A stretch of 64,000 nucleotides of DNA from Coriaria nepalensis (lineage: Eukaryota; Streptophyta; Magnoliopsida; Cucurbitales; Coriariaceae). Below are positions 1 through 11,718 of this stretch, piece after piece (within the stretch, counting starts at the first letter, position 1; each line of letters begins with the position of its first letter). A model generated the notes under the pieces. It saw only the letters and a list, made by a program, of their open reading frames with translations, searched no databases and was not told the DNA's origin. The stretch is taken from contig CP114490.1 in assembly GCA_027186245.1 (NCBI GenBank), positions 8,130,501-8,194,500 on the forward strand, in the 5' to 3' direction. The translations under genes and the position numbers were made by a program.

Positions 1-780
1 CTTATCAATACCCTAACTCGTTCTAGTGGTTTAACTATTAAATCTCAATAGATAAATCATATGAACTATTATATCTTTAATAAATATCGATAATAGATTT
101 ATAGAAATTCTTTTCATATCATACTTCTTTGTAAAGATTCTTTATTTAATAAATAATATGATATATTTCTAAATACGAAAGCGATAGATTCTATCTTGAT
201 CTCATAACTTTCGTGTATAATATTTCATACCCAATATTTCACCCCGTGTTCACCCTTAGCCATGACTAACTTAAATGATATCAAAGCATAAACCATAGAT
301 ATAAGGTACCATGGCAATCTCGGATCTAAGAACCACATGTAATATAGTTCTTAGATAATTTTCATTAACACTTAGTATTAATTACCATTAAAAATTATCT
401 AAGTATCACGTTTAGTACCATTAATCTCCACTAAGCACTAACACAATCATTCTGATGTTCCACTAACACCGACGATCTTGAGAACGGCCACCCTAAACAC
501 TTTAGATGATTAACTATGTGAGCTATGTTCCACTAGCCTATGACAATGAACACTTCATGTTTATATGCTTTAAGCAACTTGAGTCTCAATAATTATGATC
601 TTTATTATGATCTCTAAAGTGCATAACTTAAAATACTGAACTTTATTATTATATGCATTTATAGAACATAAGATATTAATTCCAAAAAAATCAGTAAACA
701 TGATAAATAATAACTGATTTTCATGATGATAATTAATAATAATATTTATTATTTTACGAATGTATGCATAAAGAGAGTAA
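1..780 (-). repeat. Partial LTR of the same family as the solo LTR at 5.6-7.4 kb
   Basis: Read in reverse complement, this stretch follows the 5' half of the LTR at 5,568-7,447 block by block. Shared anchors include the block around 'gattgtgttRgtgcttag' (minus strand near 431-451 here, plus strand near 5,763-5,781 there) and the 'ctgagatYgccatgg' block (near 310-325 here, 5,888-5,903 there). Similarity fades near 780, and the left side is cut by the window edge. No coding potential is seen. Assignment to one LTR family is inference from these shared blocks. Confidence 0.6.
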
Positions 781-1189
781 GGGGAGAGGTATCATTGAAG
801 AAAAGGATTGAGAAATACTATAAGAATTAGGTTCAGCCACAACATATGTAAATTGGAGAATTGTTTGTGGGAAAAACTATCGGTGTCCCATGCCGTGGAA
901 GCCTAGGGGAGAATTGGGAAGGCTCATATAAAATAAATGCAGTAGTCCAACCTGGCACTTACCGACTCATAATCATAAAGGGTAAAACATTGGTATGCCA
1001 TAGAATGTTGAGCATCTGAAAAGGTACTTTTAGGAAGGAGAAGTTAGTAGAAGTATGTAAGTAGAGAATGCATCTTGTTTTGTGGTGTAAATTATTAGCC
1101 CCAAAGTCTAGTTGTGGGGAAATGCAAATAGTAAGAGCATATTAGCTTACTTTTTGTGATAGAATTTGTTGTCAACCAAGCCTGAATTC
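781..1189. other. Non-coding spacer
   Basis: I see no supported gene, repeat array or regulatory element between the LTR fragment and the minisatellite. Confidence 0.5.
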
Positions 1190-1890
1190 AACAGGCCTTG
1201 AATAATAAATAAAGAGTCATCTCAAACTTAACTCAAAAGTTAGCCTTATAAAATTTCTCTAATTCTCAAACAATCCTAACTTTAATAAGGCTCGAATAAT
1301 AAGCAAGGAGTCAGCTTAGCCTTAACTCAAAAGTTGGCTAAAAAATATTTATTCAAGGATCAACCAATCTTGAGTCTAATAAGCCTCGAATAATAGGCAC
1401 GGAGTCAACTGATGCTTAACTCCAAAATTGGCCTTAAAAATTTTCTTTAAGGTGTAATTAATCCTAACTCCAATAAGCCTCGAATAATAGGTAAGAAGTC
1501 TACTCAGTTTTAGCTCAAAAGTTGGGATACAAAAATTTCTTTAAGGCTCAACCAATCCTAACTCTAATAAGCCACAAATAATAGGCAGAGAGTCAGCTCA
1601 ACCTTAACTCTAAAGTTGCCTTTCAAAATTTTCTTTTAAGGCTTAACCAATCTTTACTCTTATAAATCTCAAATATTCAGCTCAACATTAACTTAAAAGT
1701 TGGCCTTACAAAATTCCTCTAAGGCTCAACCAATCCCGACTCCAATAAGCCTAAAAAAATAAGTAAAGGTCAACTCAGCCTTAACTTCAAATTTGGCCTT
1801 ACAAATTTTTTACTCTACAAACTGACAAAACCTAACTCCATTAAGTCTTGAACAATGGGTAAGGAGTTAGGTTAGTAATACTTCCAAAGT
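1190..1890. repeat. Minisatellite, ~94-bp unit, about 8 copies
   Basis: A motif of the form 'cctcgaataataggYaagga' recurs near 1,196, 1,290, 1,384, 1,478, 1,572, 1,667, 1,750 and 1,846, giving a period of about 94 bp with one shorter unit. Each unit also carries 'aactcaaaagttggcctta' and 'ctcaaccaatcctaactc' segments in the same order. Copies are diverged but clearly tandem. No ORF runs through the array. Confidence 0.8.
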
Positions 1891-2294
1891 TTCTCTTAAG
1901 TTTTAACAATAAGGTATGGGCCAGACATTTACATCCCTAAATCAAGCTTGACCCTATAAAAATTGGAAAAGATGTCAACTCAAGGATAAATCCTAAGATT
2001 CAAACCAACAACCACCCAAGAGTAAGAAAAGAATCACTTCAGAAATCCATAGTGAAAAGGAACTTAGAACTATGATGTAATCTTAGTCACTTAGGTGACT
2101 AATAAAGGAAGAACACTAATAAAAAGTAAATTAATTGAATAATGTATCCATGATAAAATGTACCACACCATATTTCACCATATTTTGAAACAAAAACAAA
2201 AAAAAAAACAAAAAAGCAACAACAACGATCAAAAGAGAACAATAACAAACCCACATAAAAATCCATATATAGTCAACAAAAAAAAGAAAAACAT

Positions 2295-3110
2295 TCAGGA
2301 AGTAGGAAAAGCTAAGCCATTAGGAACATAAGAAGAAGAGGGGGACTTAACTTCACCAGCAACGTCTTCAGTATCCCCTTCCCCTTCAGTGTCATCTTCA
2401 TTTTTATCTCCTTTCCTTTTAGTGTCATCTTTATCTTCAGATTCGGCCTCCTTCCCAAACTTCAACTTCATGGGGTCACAGCCGGGAAAAGTTTCATAAA
2501 CACGAACTCTGGCCACAAAAAACCCTTCCTTCTAGGCTTTGAGAAGAATTTTAGCATACTTAAGAGAGATGAGGAAATCTTCCTTCCACTGAACTTCCTT
2601 AAGAGCAAGAGAAGACTCTAATTGTTCTTTTTCCTTTTGAGCATCCTCAATCTTTTTTCCTTAGCAATCCAACCTCGAATTCAACTAAAGCTCTCTTACT
2701 TTCTTCGGCATTAAGCGCATCATTCAGGTTAGGAACATCCACTTTTGCCTCTAACTTGAAGACTTTGTCCTTTAGCATATCATTCACTTTCAACAAAGAC
2801 ATGAGCATGGAACCAAAGACAATCTCATCTATCATAACCTAGAAAGATAGACATAATAATAGTCTAAAATATATATATATATATATCTAGGCACACGGGG
2901 AAGAGAGAAAGGGTTATTCACTAAGGCATAACCTGTGAAGTCCGGAGATAACTCTCCTCTACTTAGCACAAAAACGTTGGAATAAATTACTTGTGGAATT
3001 AACTTTAAGGCTTCTTCAGTAAAAGCCCTTAGAGCTACAGTAGCATCAACATTAGAGTCACAACTCTCTCCTCTAATATTTTTAAGAAAATGATGAACCA
3101 TGGTAGATTC
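2295..3110 (-). pseudogene. Decayed gag-like / transposon-associated coding remnant
   Basis: Several short minus-strand frames follow one another: a helical Leu/Lys/Glu-rich segment (2,647-2,835), then a segment with the pattern 'GFF..RVRVYETFPGCDP' followed by a Glu/Asp/Lys-rich tail (2,295-2,530). This resembles the C-terminal end of coiled-coil proteins encoded by plant gypsy-type elements, in which a charged helical region precedes a 'GF..C...(Y/F)P..D' motif. Frames are broken by stops between segments, so no intact protein is made. Family assignment is tentative. Confidence 0.35.
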
Positions 3111-4400
3111 CAATTTGTCGGTCTAAGGAAGACTTGAATGAATGGCGCTTGGAGAAGAGGACTTGAATAATAAGCCTTCCTCAACTTCGTCAATAGGTAG
3201 AGATTTCCTCTTACGGCTGACCTTGGGAGAAAGGAGGGAAGAAGTGACGGCATTAGATACATGGGTAATAAAGTCAAGACTGAGTTTACTCTTCCCCCCA
3301 TTACGCATAGCAGATTTGACCCTACCCTCTGGCTACATAAGCAGCCCTTACCTTCCTTTGTCTCTTTCTCAGCCTCCTCTCGAGCAACTTGTGCATCACT
3401 TTCTAGGTTTATATTTGGCAAAAAAGAAAAAAGAAAAAAGAAAAGAATCTAGCATTAAACACAAAGTAAAATAAAAAAAAGCATTTCTCTTAAAAAAAAC
3501 AATAGGAAAATTAACAAATGTCAGAACCAGCTACATCTACCAGAAGTTTAACCAATATAGACCCTGAATCGAAGTGAAACATATCAAGGAGGGGGCTCAA
3601 GAATTAATCCACACTTCCATAGGAGCTTGGCATCAAGCATTGTCTTATGATCTCTCCCCTTTTCAGAGATAGACCTGATTTTACTCATTATCCCTCTCTC
3701 ATGATTGGATAAGCAAACTTTCTATTTAAAAAAAAGCCTACACAATAATTGGGAATCAAACTTGAGAACTAACTAAGGGAATAGGAAGCCTATGAAAAGA
3801 AATGACGAGTAAAAACTTACTCCCTTCTTTGAATGATGTTCTGATCGAAGGAAATCCAACAAGAGTGAACTTTTGAGTATACCAACCTCCACCGGCTACA
3901 AACCACCTATCCTTCCTACACTTGTTTGCCTTTGGCAAAGCTGTGACAAGACGCTTGCGAGACCTAACATACAAATGGTACCACCCATATTGAGACTGAT
4001 ACTAACTTGATAAATTTTGGTTATAAATCCATAGGAGGATCTTCTTTGGAACAACGTCTCCATAACATATAAGTTCCTAACATAGCCCTCTAAGAATTAG
4101 GATAGAGCTTACCAGGAGCAATTGGTAATAGACACAAGGACCTACAAAAAAAGGGGAGAAAGGCAATCTTAAATCCTAAAGAAGAAGAAAAGTTGCTAAA
4201 GAAAAATGAAGAAAACCTCGAAAAGGAGGAGAGGAAAGAAAATTTTGAAAAAGAGAGAAGAAAGAAGAGGAGATGAACACCTATAGAGAAAAAAATTCAT
4301 GTTCAAGAGAAAGAGTGGGAAGAGAAGCCCTCTATATTGAAATTACTTAAGTACCCTTTGCTTGATCTGTAGAGATGACCTTTACTCTTCTACTTGTGCT
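3111..4400. other. Spacer, probably decayed transposon sequence
   Basis: Only short overlapping frames on both strands, none with recognisable protein content. The position between the gag-like remnant and the Copia remnant suggests old element sequence, but nothing specific identifies it. Confidence 0.35.
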
Positions 4401-5567
4401 TGTTATGGATTATTATTTACCTTCCCCCTCAGAACTTGACATAGGTAAAAACCCAAGTCCAAGTTTAGAACACAAATTAATAAATAATTGTCGAGAAAGA
4501 GACTTGTAAAAATATCCACAAATTGGAACATGGTAGGAACATATCGATTGACAAGATTACCAAGAGCCGCTTTTTTCATGAACAAAGTGATAGTCCAACT
4601 TGATATATTTTGAGCAATTATGTAATATCATATTTGTAGTGAGTTAAAGAGCACATAAACTATCACAATATAATCGAGTGGGCTAACACAAGTGAACCAC
4701 AATATCACTAAGTACAAAGGCTATCCATGTTAATTCAGCAGTAGTGGAGTCTAGGGCTAAATTTATGCTTTTATGGAGGAGCATGAATCAGTTAATTATT
4801 TCTTAGCACATGAAGAAACTAGATTGGAGCCTAAGAAAGTGCAATATCCCATGGTAGAGCGATGAGTCTCTCAACACCCAGCCCAATCCGAGTCATTAAA
4901 GATAAATAAATTGAGGGAGCTTTGAAGATGAAATTGCAATTCCAAGGCTTGAGTTCCTTGAATGTACAACAAAACTCATTTCAAAAGCTTAAAATCACCA
5001 TTGGTAGGTCGGTGAAACATATGCTGACATATAGAGTTTACGACAAAACTAAGATCCAACCTTGTAATAGTAAGACACTAAAGAGCACTAGATAAGCTTC
5101 AAAATAATGTCAGTTTGTGAAAGATGTCAAAATCTATGTTGCTCAAAATATAAGGCTTAACAGGTAACAGTGTTACAACTGGTTTAGACTTCTCCATTCC
5201 TGCCTTGATTAAAAGCTTCGAGGCATACCGCTTTTGAGTATGAAATAACCCATCAGATAAGGGAACAACTTATATATCTAAAAAATAGTTCAAAACACCC
5301 AAGTCTCTCATATGGAACTCAACTTCAAAAGTTATAATTTAGGACTGCATTAAGGTATATGAATTTCTAGTAAGGATAATATCATCCACATACAATAATA
5401 AGAGCATAGTATAACCATCGTGACAGTATATGAATGGAGATGGGTCTACTCACTACAAAAGAAGCCATAAGAGAGAAGAAACTCACAAAAGCGTTCAACC
5501 AAGCATCAGGAGCTTATTTAAGTCTATATAGTGCCTTCCACTACCAACATATAAGGTCGAGAAAAGC
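4400..5567 (-). pseudogene. Ty1/Copia retrotransposon pol remnant (RT C-terminal part and RNase H)
   Basis: Minus-strand translation shows the Copia reverse-transcriptase active-site motif YVDD (codons at 5,381-5,392). About 120 bp further right is a 'YRLK.APDAW' segment that corresponds to the family's YGLKQAPRAW box. To the left (about 4,420-4,800) comes an RNase H-like and C-terminal stretch with a degenerate 'IDMF.P...' segment. Several in-frame stops show it is dead. The RT is interrupted at 5,567 by a solo LTR, and its N-terminal part continues at 7,448-7,620. Confidence 0.75.
5563..5567. repeat. Target-site duplication AAAGC, left copy
   Basis: AAAGC directly precedes the TG start of the solo LTR. 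The identical 5-bp copy follows its CA end at 7,448-7,452. Five base pairs is the usual LTR-retrotransposon duplication length. Confidence 0.8.
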
Positions 5568-7447
5568 TGAAAGTGTATGCTCATCAAGCCAATCAAATTT
5601 TGACCCGATAAGCCAAATACTTTATGTGATCTTATCTTTATGTGGACATTAGCAAGACAATGAAATTATTATTAATTGTCATTTATGAAAGTCAATTGTT
5701 ATTTATCATATTTATTAATATTATTTGAATTAATATCATATGTTCTATAAATACATAACGATGATTGTGTTGGTGCTTAGTAGAGACTAGAGGTACTAAA
5801 TGTGACACTTAGATAATTTTTAATGATAAATAATGCAGACTGTTAATGAGAATTATATAGTGACTATATTACATATGGTCTTCAAATCTGAGATCGCCAT
5901 GGTGCCTTGTGTATAGGGGTTTATTGTTTGACTTTATTCTAATTAGCTCTAGCCAAGAGTGAACATTTGGATATAAAATGTTATGCATGAAATGTTGTGC
6001 ATGAAGGTTGTGAGTTTTTAAGAGGGAATCTATCACTTCCGTATTAGGAAATAGATCATATAGATTATATAATTTATTAAATAATGAATCTTTGCAAAGT
6101 AGTATGGTATGAAATGAGTTTCTATAAATCTATTGTCAATGTTCAATAAAGATATAATGGGTCATATGATTTATTTATTTGGTTTAACAATTATACTATA
6201 CCTTAGGATGAATCGGGATATTGACAAAATAGAAGTATCAAGTATTGTAAGCTTGTTATAGTCACAATACGTTCTTTCAAAAGATGGTACTTCTCATCTC
6301 CCGGATAATCTTGACACTTTGTTAGAAGTCAATCTTGACTTGAAAATTTAAAATTATTTAATCATGAAATGATTAAATTAATTGTTTATTTTAAAAGTTT
6401 TAAATTAATTGTTTATTTTAAAAGTTTTAAATTAAACAAAATTATTTTGGAATTAAATAAAATCAGAAAGTATTTATGAAGTCCTCATGTCGATATGATG
6501 TGGAACCTAATTGGTCAAACACATAAAATTCATAGTAAATCAGTTAAGGTTTCGTTGGACAAAAAGGAAAAAAAATGAACTAAAATAATTTTAGGGGTAA
6601 AATTATAATTTGACTAATAGTTTGACTATAAGGGCAAAATGATTATTATTAATCTGTTAAATTTAATATCAAGTAGTTCTACTAACACAGCTAAGTAAGA
6701 CATTAATTTAATTAGAAATGAATAAGTTACATAAGAACTTTTAATTAATTAAAAAAGTCATAAATATTCATATTAATAATCGAACATTAAAAGATTAATG
6801 TGTCAAATTATTAATTGGATTTTTATAGGCCAAATTAATTAAAAGATTGATTAAATATCTATTAGTATAACTCATATAAGTGGTCAACCATTACAATGCA
6901 TTTGACCCATTTAATTAGTCTAATATTATTAGAGTGTTAACGTAGACAAGCTAACCTAATGTGACTAGAGTTTTAAGCTACAAGCTAACCAAATTTGGTG
7001 CCTATAAATAGGACCTAAGGGGTGACCGAAATCATCAATCTAGCACAAGCCTCCTTAGCTGAAAATTGTGAGAAAGAAATTGAAAGTTTTCTCACATCCC
7101 TTTCCCTGTATCTCATATGATGAGATTTTAAGTAGAAACTTAATTATTCGAAACGATTCATGTGGATTAAGGTTAGAAGGCGAACATGTGGGTGTCTCCC
7201 ATCTCATCAAATAAGAGTTCTATATCAGGAAGAGAGGTATTCCTTAACCTAGACTTCATTTAGCATTAATAAGATTTTACTATGCTTTCTGTAAGATAAA
7301 TTTATATGAGATATAATATTTATATGATCGATATTTTTAGAAAATATTATCTTATAAAATTGTATGCTAAGATATGATCTGATAAAATTTTAAAAATATT
7401 ACTTATGCTGTTATTCTATGTTATTCACATGTATGCATTTCCTAACA
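5568..7447 (+). mobile_element. Solo LTR (1,880 bp) inserted in a Copia RT gene
   Basis: The element begins TGAAAGTGTATGC and ends TTTCCTAACA, so it has the canonical TG...CA borders, and it is flanked by exact AAAGC duplications. It contains a plausible TATA box (CTATAAATAGG, about 7,001-7,011) and no internal retroviral-type coding region, which fits a solo LTR left by recombination between the two LTRs of a full element. Removing it and one target copy puts the Copia RT frames on either side back in register. Related sequences occur at 1-780 (-), 26,293-27,785 (-), and 26,054-26,292 plus 27,786-28,600 (+). A 27-bp direct duplication lies inside at about 6,375-6,430. Confidence 0.8.
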
Positions 7448-7620
7448 AAAGCTACATTAGAGAATCCTAGGGGTTCTTCCATGAAAACATGTTCCATAAG
7501 ATGACCATATGCAAAAATACATTACTCACATCTAATTGGTGAATTTTCCACCTTTTCACCACTGCAACAACCAATACCACACATATAGTTGTAGGTTTTA
7601 GCACTAGACTAAATGTCTTA
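7448..7620 (-). pseudogene. Copia RT N-terminal remnant
   Basis: On the minus strand this encodes a degenerate version of the N-terminal part of Copia RT: a 'HQLDVSNVFLH' segment matching the family's RQLDVKNAFLHG box, then a 'MEEPLGF' segment matching the EQPPGF box. It is the missing upstream part of the RT at 4,400-5,567, separated from it by the solo LTR. It carries the right-hand AAAGC target copy at its left edge. Confidence 0.7.
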
Positions 7621-8470
7621 AGGTAATCATACCTTCTTCTTGCAAAAAATCATGAGCAGTAAGCCTAGCCTTTAGATAATCCAAAGGAATGGACGAAAGA
7701 GCCTCCTTAACTTCTTCCAAAGAGAAATATGCTAAAAACATATAATTATCACCTTTATTAACTAAATTCAGAATAACATGAAAAGTGGAATCCGAGAAAA
7801 TGATCTGCTCATCCGTGTATAGTGAAGAGAAATAGTCTATAGCAGCCGCATGAAAATCGTTTGGGTCGGCGAGACTCGAACTATCTTCCTTTCGAATCTC
7901 AGACAAACATAAGTGATTGTTTTTCAGCATTAGAGAAGCATGAAAAATTTTCGTGTTACTGTCCCCTTCTACTAATCAATGGTCACATGATTTTTGTTTC
8001 CAATACACCTCTTCATTCATAAGGCACCTATTATATTTTTTTGTTGCAGTAACGAGAGAGTCGGCTGTATATTGTGAACAATTAGTTTGAAGAATAGAGT
8101 CATAAACATCCACCTTATCCTCCAAGTATTAATCTCCATAAAAATATTGCTTAAAACTTGAGAGTTATAAGACTTCAAGGCAAGCCTGGTAGCTTTAATA
8201 TTCAAGCTTAACTTGGTTAATAAATTAAGATCAGAGGAAACCTATGCATTCTTGACTACATCAAGAAAACACCCTCATGAAGAGTCCATGTCCTCTGGAA
8301 GCTAAATAATTTTGGACCATTGTACGCAAGGGAAGAGGAATGAAGAACCAATGGGCAATGATCAGAGTTCATATGTTCTAAGTGTTCAACTCTCTTATCA
8401 AAATTATTACCAATTAAGGGGGAGACCAAAACCCTAGCTCCGAATATTGTCTCGACAAATCATGTCTGTT
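7604..8470 (-). pseudogene. LINE (L1-type) ORF2 fragment between endonuclease and RT
   Basis: Minus-strand frames carry in order: the end of the endonuclease with 'MNSDHCPLVL' (about 8,340-8,375), a linker, 'YWKQKS..H*LVEGDSNTKIFHA' (about 7,940-8,020), and 'SLEEVKEALSSIPLD' (about 7,680-7,725). These match the order seen in plant L1-type LINE ORF2 proteins (SDHCPL, FWKQKS, GD.NTKFFHA, SIP.DKAPGPDG). A tryptophan codon is now a stop and the KAPGPDG box is lost, so the copy is inactive and truncated before the RT core. Confidence 0.75.
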
Positions 8471-9073
8471 ATTACAAAAGGTAAAAAGAGATCCAGAAAA
8501 AATGGGGTTTTTACAAGCCCGACTTGGTTAATGGAAGAATCAAAATCCTATATAGCTCTCCAAAATGGAATGATTTGACCCATTTTTCAGAATTACTCCT
8601 CACCTAAGAAAGGCAAATTGCTTTATCTAAAATTTTCTTAGAAAATTTCATCATTTTCCCTTCTCTAAGATAAAATCTCATAAGTTATTGAAACTAGATA
8701 AGACCTTGAGAGTTATTGTCTGTTAGACCGGTGACAACTTAGAATCAGCAAGGCAATGACATGTGGTGGTTGAACGACAGTGGCGACTATTTTGGGTGGC
8801 TTGTGGCACAAACATGGAAATAGGTGAAGAATTGTCCTATTCTTGAGCTGTGGGTAGCTTAGTATCTTTTATTCTCTACTTATCTTTTCTATTATATTTC
8901 TAGTTTGCAGAAATCTAGGAATTGAATGAACCAGAATTCCATGATATTTAATGACATAGGGCTCCACCCGAATAAGCGAAGACTTGTCGACTTCCAAGCT
9001 CAATTTTTATTATATAATATATACATATATGATGATATTATATTATATATATCATATATCATACATTACATAA
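8471..9073. other. Spacer with AT-rich stretch
   Basis: No supported gene. A run of TA-rich sequence lies at about 9,010-9,060. Confidence 0.5.
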
Positions 9074-9083
9074 TAAAAGTTGA

Positions 9084-9640
9084 GGCAAATCATAATTAAC
9101 CCTCTCAAACTACCACCATATTATAAAGACCCCCCTAAACAACCGCATTTTAGAAAGACCCTCTCAAACAATATAAATATTAGAATTTACTCCCTTCAAG
9201 TATCTTATAAACTCTTTTTCTATTTTAGAATATTTATTTTTTTATATTTTTAGCTCCAAAGTTTTAAATATTTTAGCTCCAAATAAATGTAAAATATTTA
9301 TTTAGTCAAATTTATAATTTTAAATTATTTTCGTGATAGTAATCAAAGACAGTGGCAGTAGAGGGATTGGTAGAGGTGGTGGTGAAATGGTGGATTGACG
9401 AAAATTGGTTTAAAGTAATAAAGATGGTTAAATAGTGTAAAACTAAAATTTTGGTGAAAAAATTATTTAAAAAAAGAAAACTAAGGTTGAAAAAGAGTTT
9501 ATAAGATATTTGAAGGAGGTAAATTCTAACTTTTATATGTTTTTTTTTTGTGGGAGAGGGGGGGATTTCTAAGATGCGGTAGTTTAGGGGCGATCTTTCT
9601 AACATAGTGGTAGTTTGAGAGTGTTAGGTATGATTCGACC
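9084..9640. mobile_element. MULE-type MITE with ~140-bp terminal inverted repeats
   Basis: The left end (GGCAAATCATAATTAACCC...) and the reverse complement of the right end (GGTCGAATCATACCTAACA...) align over about 140 bp, including the segments CTCTCAAACTACCAC and CTTATAAACTCTTTTTC. The element is bounded by a perfect 10-bp duplication, TAAAAGTTGA, at 9,074-9,083 and 9,641-9,650. Long inverted repeats starting with GG plus a 9-11-bp duplication are the hallmarks of Mutator-like elements. The 557-bp body has no transposase, so it is non-autonomous. The long ORF across the right arm is a by-product. Confidence 0.88.
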
Positions 9641-9650
9641 TAAAAGTTGA

Positions 9651-11718
9651 GCTTAGGTTTAGAATTGTGTCACACATGCGTTTTAAACTTTCTACAATAT
9701 GTCAAGTAGTAATTTTGCTGCCAAAGTTCATAAAATATCCTCATTTTATATATTACAACAGTTTCCTAAAATATCTTTATTATAAAAATAAATTTAATAT
9801 TTTAATTAAATCTTATCATAATATCTATTTTGATAATCACTACAATCACTAGAATCTTATTATAAATTTTTATTTGGTAATATTATAATTTTATATAAAT
9901 GAATTTGAATTTGAATTTGAATACCTAAGCACAAAATATTACGCTAATGAAAAAAATGAAATAATTATAATTATTTACTTTAATTTTATTTAATATTATC
10001 ATAATTTTTATTTTGATAATAAATATAATCATATCATAATTTTTGTTAGATAAGATTTAATTTTATGTAAATGAATTTGAATTTAAGAATTCATGATAGA
10101 CATAAAATATTACGTTAGCGAAAAAAATAATTATGAAATAATTTTTTATGTTAATTTTTTTTTATAAGTAAAGAAAGGAAAAAAGAAAAAACCCGTTCCC
10201 CCTCCTTTATCATCTCACTTTTTTGCTTTCAACTCTCTCATAATATACTTTGAGCTCGAATCTCTCCAATGTTTTGACTTTGCATCTTTCATATAATTTT
10301 CATATTTTCGATACTATTACTTTATAATATAGTGGAAAATCAAAATTATAAGTATGTCGGCGATCTCTATGATCAAAATGAATATTGATATATAAGAGTG
10401 AGAATTACAAAAATTTGAGATATTCTTAAAACCCATTTATTCGAAGGGAGAGCTTAGGAAGGGAAGAAAACTTCTTTTAATCACATTCCGTTTCATTATT
10501 TGGTTGGTTTTGTAAGAAGGGAGAGCAAGGGAAGGGGAGAGAGGGAGGGAAGTTTTATCTATTTTTTTATCCCTCCAAAATTGTAGAGAAATCGAGGGAA
10601 GGGAAGAGAATATTTTTAAAACATATGTATTTTTATCACATGACCTTATTGTCTAATTAAATATTTATTATTATAGAATAAAAATTATAAATATATTAGG
10701 ATGTTTCATTCCTCTTATTAATAAAACCATTCAAATAATAGAGAAAAATTAACTCTATATTTCCTTATTAAAAATATATCAAATCACTCAAAAGAAAATT
10801 TAATATCCCTTCCTTTGCTTTTCTTCCCTTTCTTCTCATTCGACTAAACATATTTTTAATTTCAAAATAAATAATAAATTTAATAATCTTGATATGATTC
10901 TATTTGAAGAGAAAATGATTTTATTATTTAATTTAATTATTAAATTAGTTTATATTATTAATATTCCCTCTAATTTTTTTTTCATATTATTTATAATGAT
11001 ATCATATTCGTACAATTCGTGTATCACATGAATTAGATAGCTAATAAATAAATAAGTAAAAGTAAGAAGTTAGGAAATAAGAGATTATGTCTAGTTTTTA
11101 CTTTTTCAAAGTATTCTATCTAATTTGATGAAATTTTTAAAAATCTAATTTAAAATAAAGAAAATTAAATTTGCGGTAAAATTTCGATAAATTAATTAGT
11201 TTGATTAAATAATAATTTTTTAATCTTAATTTAATATTTTATTAAATTAATAAATATTTTTCGTTTAATAATATTAATTTATCATAATTTTAATGTACGT
11301 ATTTAGAAATTGAAAAAAAAAAATCAATCCAATTTTATCGAAATAAAAAATTTTCGGAAAGCAAACAAATACACAAGCCTAAAAAGTCTTAAAGGAGAGT
11401 TTATCCGAGTCAATAACGAGTTGACCAGGGACGAGTCGCTGCGATGCCGTCCAACTGAGTTCAATTTTTAGGTTTAAAAAAAAAAAGGAAAAAAAAAAAA
11501 AAGTAAACCTGCTGTCTGACTCCATGCCCAGTGGCAGACGAAGAAGAAGAAGCGGAGGGACTAGATCTGAGAACCACGTAAAAGTTATCGTCGGATTCTG
11601 GTTGAGTTACGTTTCCGATGAATGCTCCGATTTGACTCCTTGACTCATTGATTGATTTTCCTGCTTCCCAATCAGGCGCCGAACAAAAAGGGGAAGAGAA
11701 AAAGAAAAGAAAAAAAAA
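9651..11718. other. AT-rich spacer and 5' flank of the VRN1-like gene
   Basis: Very AT-rich, without supported coding sequence. Two short similar blocks around 'gaatttgaatttgaa' (about 9,901-9,921 and 10,073-10,086), each followed about 30 bases later by 'aaaatattacg', look like a diverged local duplication. The last ~300 bp before 11,719 are less AT-rich and are probably promoter and 5' UTR. Confidence 0.5.

Noticed and set aside
9312..9605. 97-codon minus-strand frame
   Set aside because: It lies inside the MULE-type MITE and follows its inverted-repeat arm; low complexity.
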